From Epiperipatus broadwayi (taxonomy: Eukaryota; Onychophora; Udeonychophora; Euonychophora; Peripatidae), in contig JAQFVV010006294.1 in assembly GCA_028023455.1 (NCBI GenBank), positions 1,577,001-1,641,000 of the forward strand: a DNA stretch of 64,000 bases. The letters are read 5' to 3'. This document shows positions 43,521 through 57,091 of this stretch, piece by piece. Position numbers and translations under genes: made by a program. Under the pieces are notes generated by a model. That model saw nothing but the letters and a program-made list of their open reading frames with translations, was not told the DNA's origin and did not search any database. Position 1 is the first letter of the stretch; every line of letters starts with the position of its first letter.

Positions 43521-46365
43521 TTTGCTAGTGTTACAATATATATATATATGGTTAGTCTACCAGTACACCTTCAGTGTAAATCTTAGTAAATCTATTTTAT
43601 AACTGCACACATATCTTCACTAAATTAATAACAAATCAAAAAAAATAGTTAGTCTTGGGATACTAGCTCTTATAAAACATATCTGTAAAATTATTTATAA
43701 AAAAATTTTTGTTTAATATTTTTTAAATCATTTTAAAACTACTTTTATTATTGTGCCTCACAATTACTTATACCCACTCTCTCATATGTGAAACCACATG
43801 GGCAATCATAAAATAGATATTAATATGTCTATTTAAATATAAATGTATATTGTACCTTCTTGGTTTAGATTTAAACCCTGAATCACTATATTCCTAAAAA
43901 AAGAAAAAAAATTGTTGGCTTACTTTATTTTTCAATTGTTTTGAAAGGATTAATAGTTTACAATATTAATAAATAGTTATTGATAATTCATTATAATTTG
44001 AGATAACATTCATGAATTTTAAATTTAAATTTTTCTTAACAGATAGTATATCAAATTGTATATTGTAATAAAGTTAATATTTATTATTAGAAATACCAAT
44101 AAATTGAAATAAGTATTTATATATTCATTTATTAGGATTTTATTTTACTACTTATATTTAACAAGTAATACATGAATCTAAATAAACATTAAACAGTCAA
44201 TTGTTATTTAGTGTGTGTATACATGTATACATGCATTATGTGTATACAATTAAAATAATATGAAATCATATATATATTGAAATATTATTTTTATATAATT
44301 ATTTTAATACGTATTTTAAAAAATTATAGAATATAATATATTGAATAAATAAATATAAAAGATATATTTATATTTTAAATTGTGATTTTACGAAAAAAAG
44401 TTTTATTTTGCAGATTTATTTTAGCATTATTTTTAAAAAACTCTATTTATTATAAAATTAAACATTTTTATTTCATGAACACTGCTGCATTTCAAGAATT
44501 TTTTTATTGATCAAAATATAACTCTTTAACAGAAACAATAGCAACAAGTTACAATTGAATGAAACCATAGAAACAATATCTAAGACAATGACTTAAGTAT
44601 TTCAGCATTAGGAAAAGGGTATAAAGAACTCCTGATTTTACCTTGCAATAAGAAAAGTCAATGCATTATATATAATATTAAATGTTGAATGTTATTATAT
44701 AATAAAAAAAATGAATGGCTAGACAAAAAAAACATTTATCCCAAAAGATTTTTGTCTTTTGATTTATTAGCATTGTGGAATAAAATCATCTCGATGTACA
44801 ATGTATATCTAATGCCACAAGAATATAGAAATTTATGGAATACCCTTGGTACTATAATGTCTATTGGCTCTAATATAGAGAGAGGATACAACTTAAAATT
44901 TATTATGGATTAAATTTATGATACTGTGGCAATGTTGTTATAGAATATCAAAGGATTAAATAGTGCTATTATTCACACAAAATGGAAATATTAATGTGTT
45001 AATATTTTATTATGGGTTATCTTACTTAAAATGCATAATTATGCATAATTCATTCCGGGGATAAAATTCTGTTTTGAACAATGATTAATGCAAATACAAT
45101 GCCTATGTAATATATGTTTATACTACAAATATTAATCAGAGATCTCAGGACTTACAAACTTTAATTTTATAGTATTTCTATAAATGTTGTTTTATTAATA
45201 TGTATTAATAAATATATGCTTTTTAATGAAGTTTTTAGTTAAGAAATATCTGATGATTTTTGGAAAATTTAATCAGGTTGTATATATTTATTTACTCTAG
45301 AATTATGTGTGTGTTTATACTACATTAAATATAAACTAACTAAAAAATACAAATTAGATTATTTTAAAATAAAATTTAAATATAGTATCTTTTATAACAC
45401 TAATTTTAAATGTTATTTAAATTTTTTTAGTATGTTTTCATTATTTATATGTATATAACTGGTTGGGTTATATAGTACACAGAGTAAAGGAAAAGTAGAA
45501 ATAAAAAGACCAATTTTTGTAGATATTTTTCTACATTTCCTGGAATAAAAATAATAAATAATGGGTTAAATAATTCAATTTAAAGCAGAATTTTATTATT
45601 AATTAAAACATTTAAAAAGGTCTAAATAAATTATTATTATTATTATTATCCTGATTTTGAAATTTAAAAAAAAAAACAAGCATGATTTATTTTTGAAAAT
45701 CTTTTTATTAATGCTTGCATATATTTCTATTATGTTTGATAAGATTTCTAAATGTAGCTTTTTAATTAAAAGTGCTTTTTGGAGGGATTAAAATTGTTTT
45801 TAATCAAGACAGAAAAAACTGTTTTCAGTTACAGTATTTTTATCATCTCAAGAATAAAAAGGATTAGACAGTTTGAAAACAGTCTGCAATGTGTTTTTAT
45901 CACCTCAGAAATCCAAGACTATAAAAGGTTTGGAAAAAAATTTAGTCAGAATAGTAGTTTTTGAAAAGAACAGTCGGTTTTTAGTTTTTGAGAAGCAGTT
46001 GGCAGAGCTACAGAGTTGGTTTTTGAATTATTCAAATAACCACCTTCGATCAGATGTAGCTGAAGTCAGGACAGAAGTAGTGGTCTACTGTTTACTATGC
46101 TGGAGTTGATTTACCTGAAGTCCAGGTCAACTTTCTAATGTGCCTAACCTGCTTAAATGTGAGCAAAACAGTTTGCTGGCCTAAAGTTGGCAACTCTGAG
46201 ACATAAGGGGGAACTGATTCAATGCCAGCATTTATCTGATTATGTCTTTCTGATGATGACAATACTGGAATTATGCTTTTCCTGATTTGACTATAAACCA
46301 ATTTCACTCAGACCAGCAAGTCCATCAAGAGAAACTATCAGCTGATGAAGTAATTATATATATAT
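42326..46365. other. Unannotated; microsatellites and eroded sequence
   Basis: (AT)n at about 43480-43518. About 42690-43030 and 45780-46340 are less AT-rich and may be old transposon or LTR sequence (the latter directly abuts the inverted LTR). The frames at 44689-44913, 45779-45964 and 45873-46109 have no domain I recognise. Confidence 0.45.
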
Positions 46366-46369
46366 ATAT

Positions 46370-47925
46370 TATAACGATCGAAATGGAAGTGAAGATCGAA
46401 TCTAACCGCAAAAACAATATCTGCACTACAAGGGCGCCATCTAGGCATTTGAGCCTAGAAAAATTTATAAAGTAGGCAGATACGCGCTGTTAAGATTCCA
46501 CTTTATTTAAATATTCCGATCGTTAGCCCAAGTCACTAGCTCAGTGGAGACGCAGAGATAAAAATCTATATCTTAATTTATATCTTAAATATCAAAGAGT
46601 AAAAGCCACTGCCAGAAATTAACATATAAAAATATTTATTTACGCACATATAAAATAATATTTAAATTTTGAGGAATAAGTTTAACATTTTAGATTTTTA
46701 TATTAACTTTTAATTTTACCTTTAACTAAGTTTCAATGAGTTTAATTATTATTTAGATAGTCAAGTATGAATAGACTACATAGATCTGCATTTGAAAAGA
46801 AAATATTCTCCCTGATTTAACCTTAGGCCACAAATTTCGCAACCAAACTGGCGCCAATCCATCTGATACATTCATGTATTCAATGTAGCATGATACGACA
46901 ACACAAAATACTATACTGTCAGGAAAGTACATCTGAACAATAAGTAGAAATAGAGAAGACATTGACTCTCTACCAACAGGAATGTGACATCTGTTGGCAA
47001 GTAGAACAATAAACAAAAACTCCATAGGAATGGACTGCGGTCTTCTGCCGACTTACAAACCCATCCATAAGCAAACAGAGGGTGTGTGGCGTATATCTAT
47101 AATCCTGCCCATAGCGGACCTCATACTACATCTACTAATTACACAAATATATCCAATCCATTGAACCAATTCAACTACGAAATGAATAACCTAAGATTAC
47201 CCTCCCTTAATATAACTTTACAAAACTATATAGCCATTCATGCCCGACTTAAATTTAACATTTAAATACGTTCGCACAAATGCATTTTATAAAATTTGTT
47301 TTAAAATGTTGAGTACAGATCAGCTGCACAGATTCCACGGTCAAAAACATTCCAAATTAAACACAACCGATCAAAATACAAAATCATCGATAAACGTCAC
47401 TTGCATAGGGAATATATAAATCCCATTAGCATTCATCGTAAGATGCTTGCAGTGATATCGTTGACATATATTCTAATCGAATGTGAAAACCACCACATTA
47501 TCAACTGCTAACGAATCTATGCAACGTCTATACCCAACCTAAATTTCATCATTTAAAATTTAAACAATAAACAATTTATACAATAAGAAAAAAAAAAAAT
47601 GGAAATGATTTTTATCAATCGGAAAACATATAATATTAAACATTATTAATTGATTTTAAACTTAAAAGTCAGATAGAAGTTCATAAACTTGAACGAAAGT
47701 TATTAGTTATTTTTAAATTTAGAGTTCATGTCAATATAGCTTACAGTAGAAGAGTCCAGGTATTTTGGCAATTCCCACGGCATCTCCATCGTAAGAAAAT
47801 GTTCTGGAGGTAGCATTAGCTGGTTCCATTCTGGTATCACAGTCTTTTCATTTTATTTTTTTTTTAAAACAAACAAAAAAATGAGAGAGAACGGCAAGTG
47901 CATCTTACCATTGTCATCATATCAA
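46370..47925 (-). repeat. Long LTR, inverted copy (5'-truncated)
   Basis: The reverse complement of 48480-50106 with high similarity over the whole length. Its outer end is ..CGATCGTTATA at 46370 next to (AT)n. It ends internally near 47925 in GATGCACTTGCC sequence, so it lacks the roughly 550-bp 5' part with the CCAAT and TATA boxes. It abuts the plus-strand copy head to head. The minus frame 47025-46753 and plus frame 49455-49718 are the same repeat sequence, not genes. No primer site follows its 3' end. Confidence 0.88.
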
Positions 47926-47945
47926 GTTTTTTTTTTAATGTTTTT
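47926..47945. other. Head-to-head junction of two LTR copies
   Basis: Between the last inverted-LTR similarity and TTTTTTGAGGAAGTTTACTG of the plus copy lie only T-rich bases. This is the breakpoint region. Confidence 0.6.
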
Positions 47946-50106
47946 GTTTTTTGAGGAAGTTTACTGATATGTAATGATATATAAATATGTTGTTACATTT
48001 ATTTAAAATAAAAACTTAAAAGTTCGCAAATAAAAGGAAAAAACTAAACGCTAAAATTAAAATGTTTGTTAAACATATATATATATTCGCACGGATGATA
48101 AACTTTAAAAATATTTTTTTCATAAACAAGAAAAAAAAAGTATTTGAACGTATTTTTTTTAAATAAAAAAATACAAGATTGAAATATAAAAATATTTTAA
48201 TAAAAAAATAACGTAAGTTAAAATAAAAACAGGTATTAATTAATTCCTGTAATCTGTAAATGGAAATGATTGTTTATTAATTATCTAAAAGCTGTTTAAT
48301 TAAAAAGTCAGATGAAAAGTTAGATAAGAGAAGAAAGAAATTTTAGCTTGACCAATGGAAGCACTAAGCCTTGGCTCAGACCCTAACGAAAGTGATAGAC
48401 TAGTGACGTTTTGTTCATTGAATCCTTGTGGATAATATAAAAAGGGAAATACAGTTTTTTTCGGACAGTTCCAGCGTTTGTGTTTGAGAGATGAGGTATG
48501 ACGCACATACCACACTCTATTAAAAAAAAAAAAAAATGAAAAAACTGTGATACTTTGAACCAGCTATTGCCATCTCCAGAACATTCCCTTCCAACGGAGG
48601 CGTCGCGGGAATTAATAAAAGCAGAAACCTGGACTCTTCTACCATAAGCTATCTGAAATGAACAATTGTTAAAATCAATCAAGAACTTTCGTCAAGTTTT
48701 ACAAATTGATAAACAAGCCAACTGAAATGTTAAAACGGACTCTTATCTGACTTTTGTAAGTTTTTAAATCAAATTAATAATGTTTAATTTTATATGTTTT
48801 CCGATTGATAAACATCATTTCCATTTTTTTTTTTTTTTTTCTGATTGTGAAGATTATTTAAATGTATGAAATTGAAGTTGTTTATAGACGCTTGCATGGA
48901 TTCGTTTGCGGTTAATTATATTTTGGTTTTCATATTTGATCAAAATATATAGACATTTGATAAATAATGATACCTTACGGTGAGTATCTAAAAGGTATTT
49001 ATTCGGATGTCTTTTAAATTATTGGTGACAACGCAAGTATCTTATGGTGAATACTATTGGGTTACTTATAAGTTTCCCTCTGCGATTGTCGGTATCAATA
49101 ATTTTGTATTTTGATCGTTTATGTTTATTTTGAAATGTTTTTGACCGTGGAATCTATGTAATCGATCTATACCCAACATTTTTAAACAAATCTGTGCGAA
49201 CGTATTTAAATGTTAAAATTAAGTCGGGCGTGAATGGCTATATAGTTTGTAAAGTTATATTAAGGGAGGGTAATCTTAGGTTATTCATTTTGTAGTTGAA
49301 TTGGTTCAATGGATTGGATATATTTGTGTAATTAGTAGATGTAGTATGAGGTCCGCTACGGGCAGGATTATAGATATATGCCACACACCCTCTGTTTGCC
49401 TATGGATGGGTTTGTAAGTCGGCAGAAGACCACAGTCCATTCCTATGGAGTTTTTTGTTTATTGATCTACTTGCCAACAGATGTCACATTCCTGTTGGTG
49501 GAGAGTCAATCTCTTCTCTATTTATACTTATTGTTCAGATGTACATTCCTGACAATATAGTATTTTGTGTTGTCGTATCATGCTACATTGAATACATGAA
49601 TGTATCAGATGGATTGGCGCCAGTTGATTGCGAAATTTGTTGCCTAAGGTTAAATCAGGGAAGAATATTTTCTTTTCAAATGCAGACCTATGTAGTCCAT
49701 TCATACTCGACCCTCTAAATAAATAGTAAACTCATTATTTGCAATCTACTTAAATTTAGAATTAAAGATCAATATAAAATTATAAACGTTAAATTTATTC
49801 CTCAAAATTTAAATATTATTTTATATGTGCGTAAATAAATATTTTTATGTGTTAATTTCTGGCAGTGGCTTTTATTCTTTTATATTTAAGATATAAAATT
49901 AAGTTATGTTTTTTTATCTCTGCGTCTCCGCTGAGCTAGTGACTTGGGCTAACGGTCGGAATATTTAAAGAAAGTGGAATCTTAACAGTGTGTATCTGCC
50001 TACTTTATAAATTTTTCTAGGCTCAAATGCCTAGATGGCACCCTTTGTAGTGCAGATATTGTTTTTGCGGTTAGATTCGATCTTCACTTTCATTCCGATT
50101 GGTACA
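47946..50106 (+). repeat. Long LTR, copy 1 (upstream LTR of a short-internal element)
   Basis: From the junction to ..GATTGGTACA at 50106, immediately before a primer binding site. Order of modules: AT-rich 5' part, CCAAT and TATA boxes, GACGCAC region, module X (48880-49175), module Y (49220-49710), CTGGCAGTGGC block (49861), AGCTAGTGACTTGGGCTAAC (49934), a CTACTTTATAAATTTTTCT block, and TGCCTAGATGGC (50027). The same order holds in copy 3. Confidence 0.85.
48352..48445 (+). promoter_or_regulatory. Putative LTR promoter, copy 1 (CCAAT 48352, TATA 48436)
   Basis: GACCAATGGAAGCA at 48350 and TATAAAAAGG at 48436-48445, about 80 bp apart. A TGACGTTTTG (CRE-like half site) lies between, near 48402. 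The same arrangement occurs in copies 2 and 3. Confidence 0.65.
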
Positions 50107-50656
50107 AACTGGCGCCCAACGTTACAACTCGGGCCGATCTTTAATAAACCACAAATACCCTGAGCAAATTTTGTCAAAATGAAATATTTTTATCTGTTTA
50201 CATAAATACTTTAAATCTTATGAAAGCTCTGCCAGTAAAAGAAATTGCGCATATATATTAAACACAAGAAAGTGAAAAAAATTTTAAAACTAATTTTTGT
50301 TTAAAAAAAAAAAAAAAGTCAAAAGGTTGCAATAAATATGTTTTTTTTGTTGATATATATATTATACTTTAATGTGTATAGGTGCGCACAGCCATGTAAG
50401 TTTATGATCAAAATGTGGTGCCTTACGATGAATACCTTTGGGAATTACTTCAGTGTAACCCTATGTATGCATTTCAATCAGTCATAAATAAGTTGGTGGT
50501 GTTTATAATTGTGCTGCAAATATACACGTTTAAACCCATTATTTCTTAAAACATATTTATCTCAATGAAACCTTATTTAAATAAATAATTTATAAAATTT
50601 GCTTGTCATGCCGTGTGTAAAAAAAAAAAAAAGTTAGAACTCTGGTCGGGAGGAGG
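50107..50656 (+). mobile_element. Short internal region of a non-autonomous LTR element
   Basis: About 550 bp between two same-orientation LTRs, starting with the primer binding site and ending with GGGAGGAGG, a polypurine-like run (50648-50656). It has no coding sequence. The structure LTR-PBS-short interior-PPT-LTR matches a large-LTR non-autonomous element (LARD/TRIM-like). The matching autonomous element is not in this window. Confidence 0.7.
50110..50127 (+). promoter_or_regulatory. Primer binding site (tRNA)
   Basis: TGGCGCCCAACGTTACAA begins three bases after the LTR end TACA. The first 13 bases match the TGGCGCCCAACGT primer-site type widespread in animal gypsy elements. Confidence 0.85.
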
Positions 50657-53051
50657 TGAACGTAAATGGTCCTTGGAAAATGATAGTAAACATTTTTCTT
50701 TTTGTATATAGTCTTTTTGTAAAATTATTAACCGGATGTTTTGTAAATGTCTTCGTCAGTGTGTACCGTAATTACTAACCCTAAGTAAAATTTTTTTTTT
50801 TTGATCATTTTTTTTAAGCAACTTTACTGATATGTAACGAGCACAGACGTTCATTACATTGTTTTTTTATTTATTTATTAAACATGAAAGTAAATTAAAA
50901 AGTTCGCATTTAAAAATTTTCTTTAAGAATTAAAAATTGAAATTAAATATCATCTTAAACTCTTATATGTTAAATCGCACAGATAATGAAAAATTATTAA
51001 AATAAAACTGTATTAAAGAAAAAGTATTTTAAAACTAAATTTTAAAAAGATTTGGAGATAAAATTATATCTTTAAATTTATCTTTAAATATATCTTTGAT
51101 TTGGAAAACAGGTAAATTAATCAGAAATGGAAATGATTGTTAATTAGTTAAATGTAAACCAGCCTTGGGCATTTAAATGTAAAAACAGCGGTCAGATAGG
51201 AAAACAATAGAAACAAATAGCCAATGAAAGAAATCCATTGGGAAATCGGACCTCAACGAAAAGGATCATCACATCGATGACGTAATGTTAAGTCAATCTT
51301 TCAAAGTAATATAAAAGGACAAATTTGGAAATTATTAATTAGTGAGTTATTATGATTATTACGATGTGACAGATAGATGTTAGTGCGGAGGTGCGGGAGA
51401 AGAGATTGAAGGACGCACGTTCAATCCCTTCAGTTTTGCTAGTAAAGAAAGAGAAATGAACTATCGTTTTTCTACATTGAGGACCAGTTAAAACAAAAAT
51501 CTCCGGATGGATAAATAAATCGGCCTTCAGAATATTAACCTCTTTAGAATGGCGTGGGAATTTACGTTCATGGCAAGCAACGGATAAAGTTGGAAATTTT
51601 TAAAATCGTAAGAACTTTATATTCACTTGAAACAATAAGAACTCTAAATTTTAAAACTTTTTAGTAAATAATGCAATAGAATCCTATCTGACCAAACTAA
51701 ATTCTTCATTAATAATGTTATTTGATGTATTTGTTATTTATTTATTTAAAATCATTTCCATTTGTTTAACTTTGTTCTTTAAGTTTATTTATGATTTCTG
51801 TTTTCCGATAAATTAAAATATATCAATGTTAAACTTAAGTCGGGCGTGAATGGCTGTATAGATTTGTAAAGTTATATTAGGGAAGGGCAATCTTAGGTTA
51901 TTTATGTCGTTGTTAGATTGGGTCAATGGATTGGATATATTGGTGTGATTAGTAGATGTAATATTAATTTGCTACGGGCAGAATCGCTTCATACACCGCA
52001 CACTTCCGTTTGCCTATGGAAGGAATTATAAGACGGAGAACGCAGTTCCTTTCTATGGAGTTTTTTTTTATTGTTCTTCTCGTTGGATAGATGTAATATT
52101 CCTATCTGATTGAGAGTCAATGTCTTTTCTTAATCTTTTTGTGCTGCCGTATTTTATTACATTGAATACATCGATATATCAGATGAATTGATGCCGGTTT
52201 GACTACGAATTTTAACCTAAGGTTAAATAGGGATAGAATGTTTATTTTCAAAAGCAAATCTATGTGGTCTATTCATACTTGACTCTAAATAAAAATGCAT
52301 TAAATTTAAGTTGTTTATAGACGCTTGCATGGATTGGTTATCGGTTAAGTATGTTTTGGGTTTTCATATTTGATCAAAATATATAGACATTCGATAAATA
52401 ATGATACCTTACGGTGAGTATCTAAAATGTATTTATTCGGATGTCTTTTAAGTTATTGGTGACAATGCAAGTATCTTATGGTGAATACTATTGGGTTACA
52501 TATAAATTTCCCTCCGCAATTGTCAGTAGTCAATAATTTTGTATTTTGATCGTTTATGTTTCTTTTGAAATGTTTTTAACCGTGTAATCTATGTAACCGA
52601 TCTATAGCAACATCTTAAAACAAGCTTTTATAATCCCATCTGTGTGAACTCAATTAAAATGTAAAATTAGAATATAATAGTAATTAAATGTAAATTAAAG
52701 TCAAAAAATCAAAGTTAAAAATAATGTTAAATGTTAAAATGTAAAACTAATACTAAAATAATTTTAAATCTTATATATATGTGCATAAATAAATAATTGT
52801 ATGTTAATTACTGGCAGTGGCTTATTTTATTCTTTTTTATATATACTCTTAGATTATATTATTAAATCTCTGCTATTCCACTGAGCTAGTGACATGGGCT
52901 AGCGACCGGAACCAAAATATAAAAAAAAAAAAAAAATTTTTTTTTTTTTACTTACGTATCTGCCTACTCTATAAATTTTTCTAGGTTCAAATGCCTAGAT
53001 GGCGCCCTGTAGTGCAGATTTACGTTAAGTCCCTTTCTCCGGATCGTTACA
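50657..53051 (+). repeat. Long LTR, copy 2 (downstream LTR), with modules X and Y in swapped order
   Basis: It ends ..GGATCGTTACA at 53051. Clear similarity to copy 1 starts at ACTTTACTGATATGTAA (about 50819). The true start may be TGAACG at 50657, next to the polypurine run. Unlike copies 1 and 3, the module starting AAGTCGGGCGTGAATGGCT (Y, 51836-52282) precedes the module starting TATAGACGCTTGCATGG (X, 52311-52610). Both modules begin with a similar TTAAGTYGGGC-type phrase. Confidence 0.82.
51221..51319 (+). promoter_or_regulatory. Putative LTR promoter, copy 2 (CCAAT 51221, TATA 51310)
   Basis: CCAATGAAAG at 51221 and TATAAAAGGA at 51310-51319, with GATGACGTAATG between them. Conserved position relative to copies 1 and 3 despite much divergence around it. 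Confidence 0.65.
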
Positions 53052-56000
53052 ATATATGCTATTTCAGCTATATGCAGAGAAGCACAGATAAATGTATTTA
53101 CAAAAGTGAGTTGTTTTAAAATAATTCATTTAAAAGACATTTTTAAATTTTTAATATTTAATTTAAAGACTTTATGATTAGCTAAATGTGACCTGAGTAG
53201 CTTTGTATATAATAATAAAATTTTAAATAATTTCCTTAGTAAAAATGACATTTTAATAACTGATAGATAGATATTAAATGATATTAGTTTAAAATCATTT
53301 ATTAAAAGTTTAAGTTTGTATTTTTAAATTTTTAAAAAAAGTTATAATTAAAAATCAAGAATAATCTATTGACCATCTTTTTTTAAAAAAATTTTTTTAA
53401 AATATTTTAGACTAGAAAAAGAAAGACATTTTAAATCAATCAATAATCAACTGTCAAAAATTTGATAGTCCTTATTTTTAAAGAAAAAAGACTATTCTGC
53501 AAAGAGAATTAATTGTAAAATAATCTTTAATAATATTATTTTGTGATAAATTAAAATATATAGCATAAACATCAATGTGCATATACATTCCTATATTCAC
53601 AACATATATGTTAAATCAAAAATAAGTATTATAAAATTATACTTTTATTTTGACAAAAATGAAATTATGATATAGACTTGTGTGTGTCTGCAATTCAATA
53701 CACACACACACATGTATGCTAAATGTTATCAAATATGATAGAAAATAAGTTTTATTTATATAATTAATCAATTATTGTAACGCATGTGTGCAATTATATA
53801 TGTGTGTTTGTTAGGTAATTGTATTATTTATGTTCAGAAATTACATGCACACACATGTTTTTGTGCATATATATATCAGTTGTATTGCAAATACAACATA
53901 TATATATATATATATATATATGTCAAATAGACATATGTAAAATTTAATATTTTTTTTTTAATATTAAATATCAATTCAAAAATGTTCAGTTTATATTAAG
54001 CCACATGCTCGAGTGCTGATTCTGCTTTCCATAAACCAAATGGAACATATATGTAAATCTATGTAATAAGTTGAGTTTTGTAAATCAGATATATGTAAAC
54101 CACCATATAGTTACTTAAATTCTGTATATTAATAATGTAAATCATAATGTAATAACTTGAATCGTGTCTAGTAATTTTGTAAATCACAAATGTGATAATT
54201 TTATTGTATATTAATCAAAATCAGAAGGCTTAATTTATATGTATAGCCATATTCTACAGATTTTAATATCATTTCTTGTTATTAATAAACTTGAATTCAA
54301 TTGTTAAAATTGTATTGCATCATCATGACAGTTATAGAGCTTGTGTTCTTCTGAGCTAGATTTGTGTATAATGACTGATATATTAAATGGGGATGATTTT
54401 CAGATCCTCACTTCACCACCCAATTCTGTGAATGGGAGAGGGAGATTGCTGAAAGAAAATATATACTTTTAGAAAAATAAAAAAAAATCATGTTTTATTA
54501 ATAAGCAAGAAAATTATTTATTTGATCATCCAGATAAGAAAAAAAATGTACATAAAGATTAAACAATTTTCTTTTGTAAAGTATTCATTTAATTTGGCTG
54601 AAAAAAGTATATTATTTTATAGCAGCCAGAAATGAATGCTACCTCAAAATATAAAAAAATTATGTGTTTCACTTATGATTAAATTTTGAATAAATTGTAA
54701 GAAAAATAGGTTTGCAGGAGATTAAATTCCTGAAGAAAAAAGAAAGAAAAGGCATGACAAGCTATTTGTGCAGGAGAGACAGGCTATAGAGTATAAAAGG
54801 TGACCCTGAGGACTTTGATTTTTATTATAGGCAATTATTATTAACAAGGATTGTTAGCAATAGTTATTAACAAATTATTATCAGTATTATTGGAGTTATT
54901 GTATTTAGAAAGTGATGCAGAATGGTTTACCAAATAGCTGCCTTTACCTTTGGAGAAGTCACCAGTCAAATGTATTGCTAAGCCAGATATGGTTGCCGAT
55001 GCTTTATTCCTATTCTACTGTTGAGATTATGTCTTGATTCAAGCTGCCTTGCCTATATCACACCCATAACCCGAGCAAGCTAAGTAGAAAACACTTCACC
55101 TCAAAATCATGGCTCAAAATAGTGCATAAGAATTTAAAATCTATGACCATGGTCTATATCTAGTATGTGTAAATATATTAACAGAAATATTCTGGTAAGA
55201 TGAATGAGAACTGTTATATCCATTTAAATTTTAATTGAAATATATAAACTCTTAATACACTGATTGTGCTGTTTAATAACTATTATTAAGAACTTTATTA
55301 TTACTTTTAATATCCAAGATTAATTTTGTAGTTTGTAATATTTATATGTAATTTATTTTCAATAATGAATTATATATGCATTATGTATATGTTATTAATT
55401 TATAGTAAGGGTATGTCTGAATGATTTTATTGTTATTTCTTGTTTATTAAATACTATTTTAAAACTAAAATTCAGCAATCTCTGCAAGATTAATTTCCTG
55501 GATGATGGAATGGCTAATAAGGAAGGAATTTCTAAGAAAAATAAAAATAATCTTGAATTAATTAACTTTACGACAGTGTATTCAGCTACATGGTCTACTT
55601 AATACTGGTTCCAGTAAAAAAAAATTAAAAGCCACAAGTTTTTTAGATCTACCATTGCTATTTTAGAAACCTGCTGTTGATGTATTTGTAAAGATGTGAT
55701 TTGGTCATACAGAAAAATCACTAACTAGTGATATTTGTTCTAACATTTAATAAATAGAATAGAACTATATTGATGTGAGAATGCACAACATATAAGCATA
55801 TTATGGTAAATTATATTAAAACCATGTAGTAACTGGGTATTGTACAAAAAAATAGCAAAAGGGTTTGACCGATACAATATATTTGAAAATCAATAAATTT
55901 TAAATATAAATATTTTCGAATTATACTTAGGATAATGTATACTTCATATAGCTTGAAGATAGTATAATTTTGTACAGAAATTGCCTTACACTTATGATTG

Positions 56001-57053
56001 TAAAAAAGACAGAAAGCAAATTAAACAGACTTAATTATATATATTAAGAGTTTATTTATAAACTTTTATGCAAATGTTTTATTTTTGTTTTATTAATGTA
56101 TCATTCACAACATCTGCTAGATATATGAATAACAAATCTATACAATAAATGCAATCATATTGATATTTAATTCATAATCAAGATTATTTTATTTATTTGT
56201 TGACTTATTATTTTTATTAATTAAAATTGAATTTCATGATTATTCATAATTCATTGATCATATTATACTTTAATAATAACATAAAGAGTTGCTACATATT
56301 TTATTTTCATATTAAATATTCAGCTAGCCAAATATTAAAAAAAACATTTACATATTTTAATAACTTATGATATTATGTTACTATTTTCTCACTTACATTT
56401 TATTGATTACAATGAATAATGAATTATTAAAGGTTAAGATAATGTCTTATTAAACACTAATTGGCTTACATGAATATATTTATTTTCATTTAAACTGACA
56501 CAAATTGGTGTTCAACATATTTATTTAATCATTAGTTTATAGATATTTCATGCTAGTACAATTAGACATTTCAATTAGGTTTTAAGAAAATTATTTATTT
56601 TATTCTGTATATAATTATACCATTTTAAAAATTATTGTCTAAAAGTGTTAAAACATTTATCGTTAATATATAATCATCTTAATAACATTATGCCATTATA
56701 GATTTTGGTCTCTAGTATTATGAGTTATTTGATCAGTTAATCATTTTAATAACATTATATCACTACAATGTATATGGATAAAAAGAAGTAGAACATTTAA
56801 ATGGACTACTACAGAATAAAGGTCTCTTCAACAGATGTCCAAATATGCACCATAAAGAAAAATCATTATTCATCAGAATTAGTGGGTCGTTAGAATTCAA
56901 ATTTGATCTTTGAATTAGTTAGGATTATCAATAACTGTATAGGCTAGCCATCTGTAAAAAAAGTCTTGTGAAATGAAAAAGTGTGTTTTTATTTGGTCTC
57001 TAACCAAACTAAATGGATGTGCAGGATATACTAACTACTATGCCATGAAACCC
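53052..57053. other. Unannotated AT-rich stretch
   Basis: Contains TG/CA-rich tracts near 53680-53870 and (AT)n at 53898-53921. A TATAAAAGGTGACCCTGAGG phrase near 54793 may be a promoter-like or old LTR piece. No gene recognised. Confidence 0.4.
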
Positions 57054-57055
57054 TT

Positions 57056-57057
<2 letters not shown>

Positions 57058-57088
<31 letters not shown>
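57058..57088. repeat. (AT)n microsatellite
   Basis: About 15 AT units leading directly into the palindrome. Confidence 0.95.

Positions 57089-57091
<3 letters not shown>

Noticed and set aside
46325-46350. GAAACTATCAGCTGATGAAG looks like hammerhead boxes
   Set aside because: GAAA comes directly before CTGATGA with only a few bases between them. No stem I or stem II can form in that order.
46753-47025. 90-residue open frame, also present at 49455-49718
   Set aside because: It lies in module Y of the long LTR. Copies 2 and 3 break the frame, so it is repeat sequence without coding conservation.
54740-55090. TATAAAAGGTGACCCTGAGG as a promoter or old LTR
   Set aside because: No second copy in the window and no adjacent primer site or coding region; left as unannotated.
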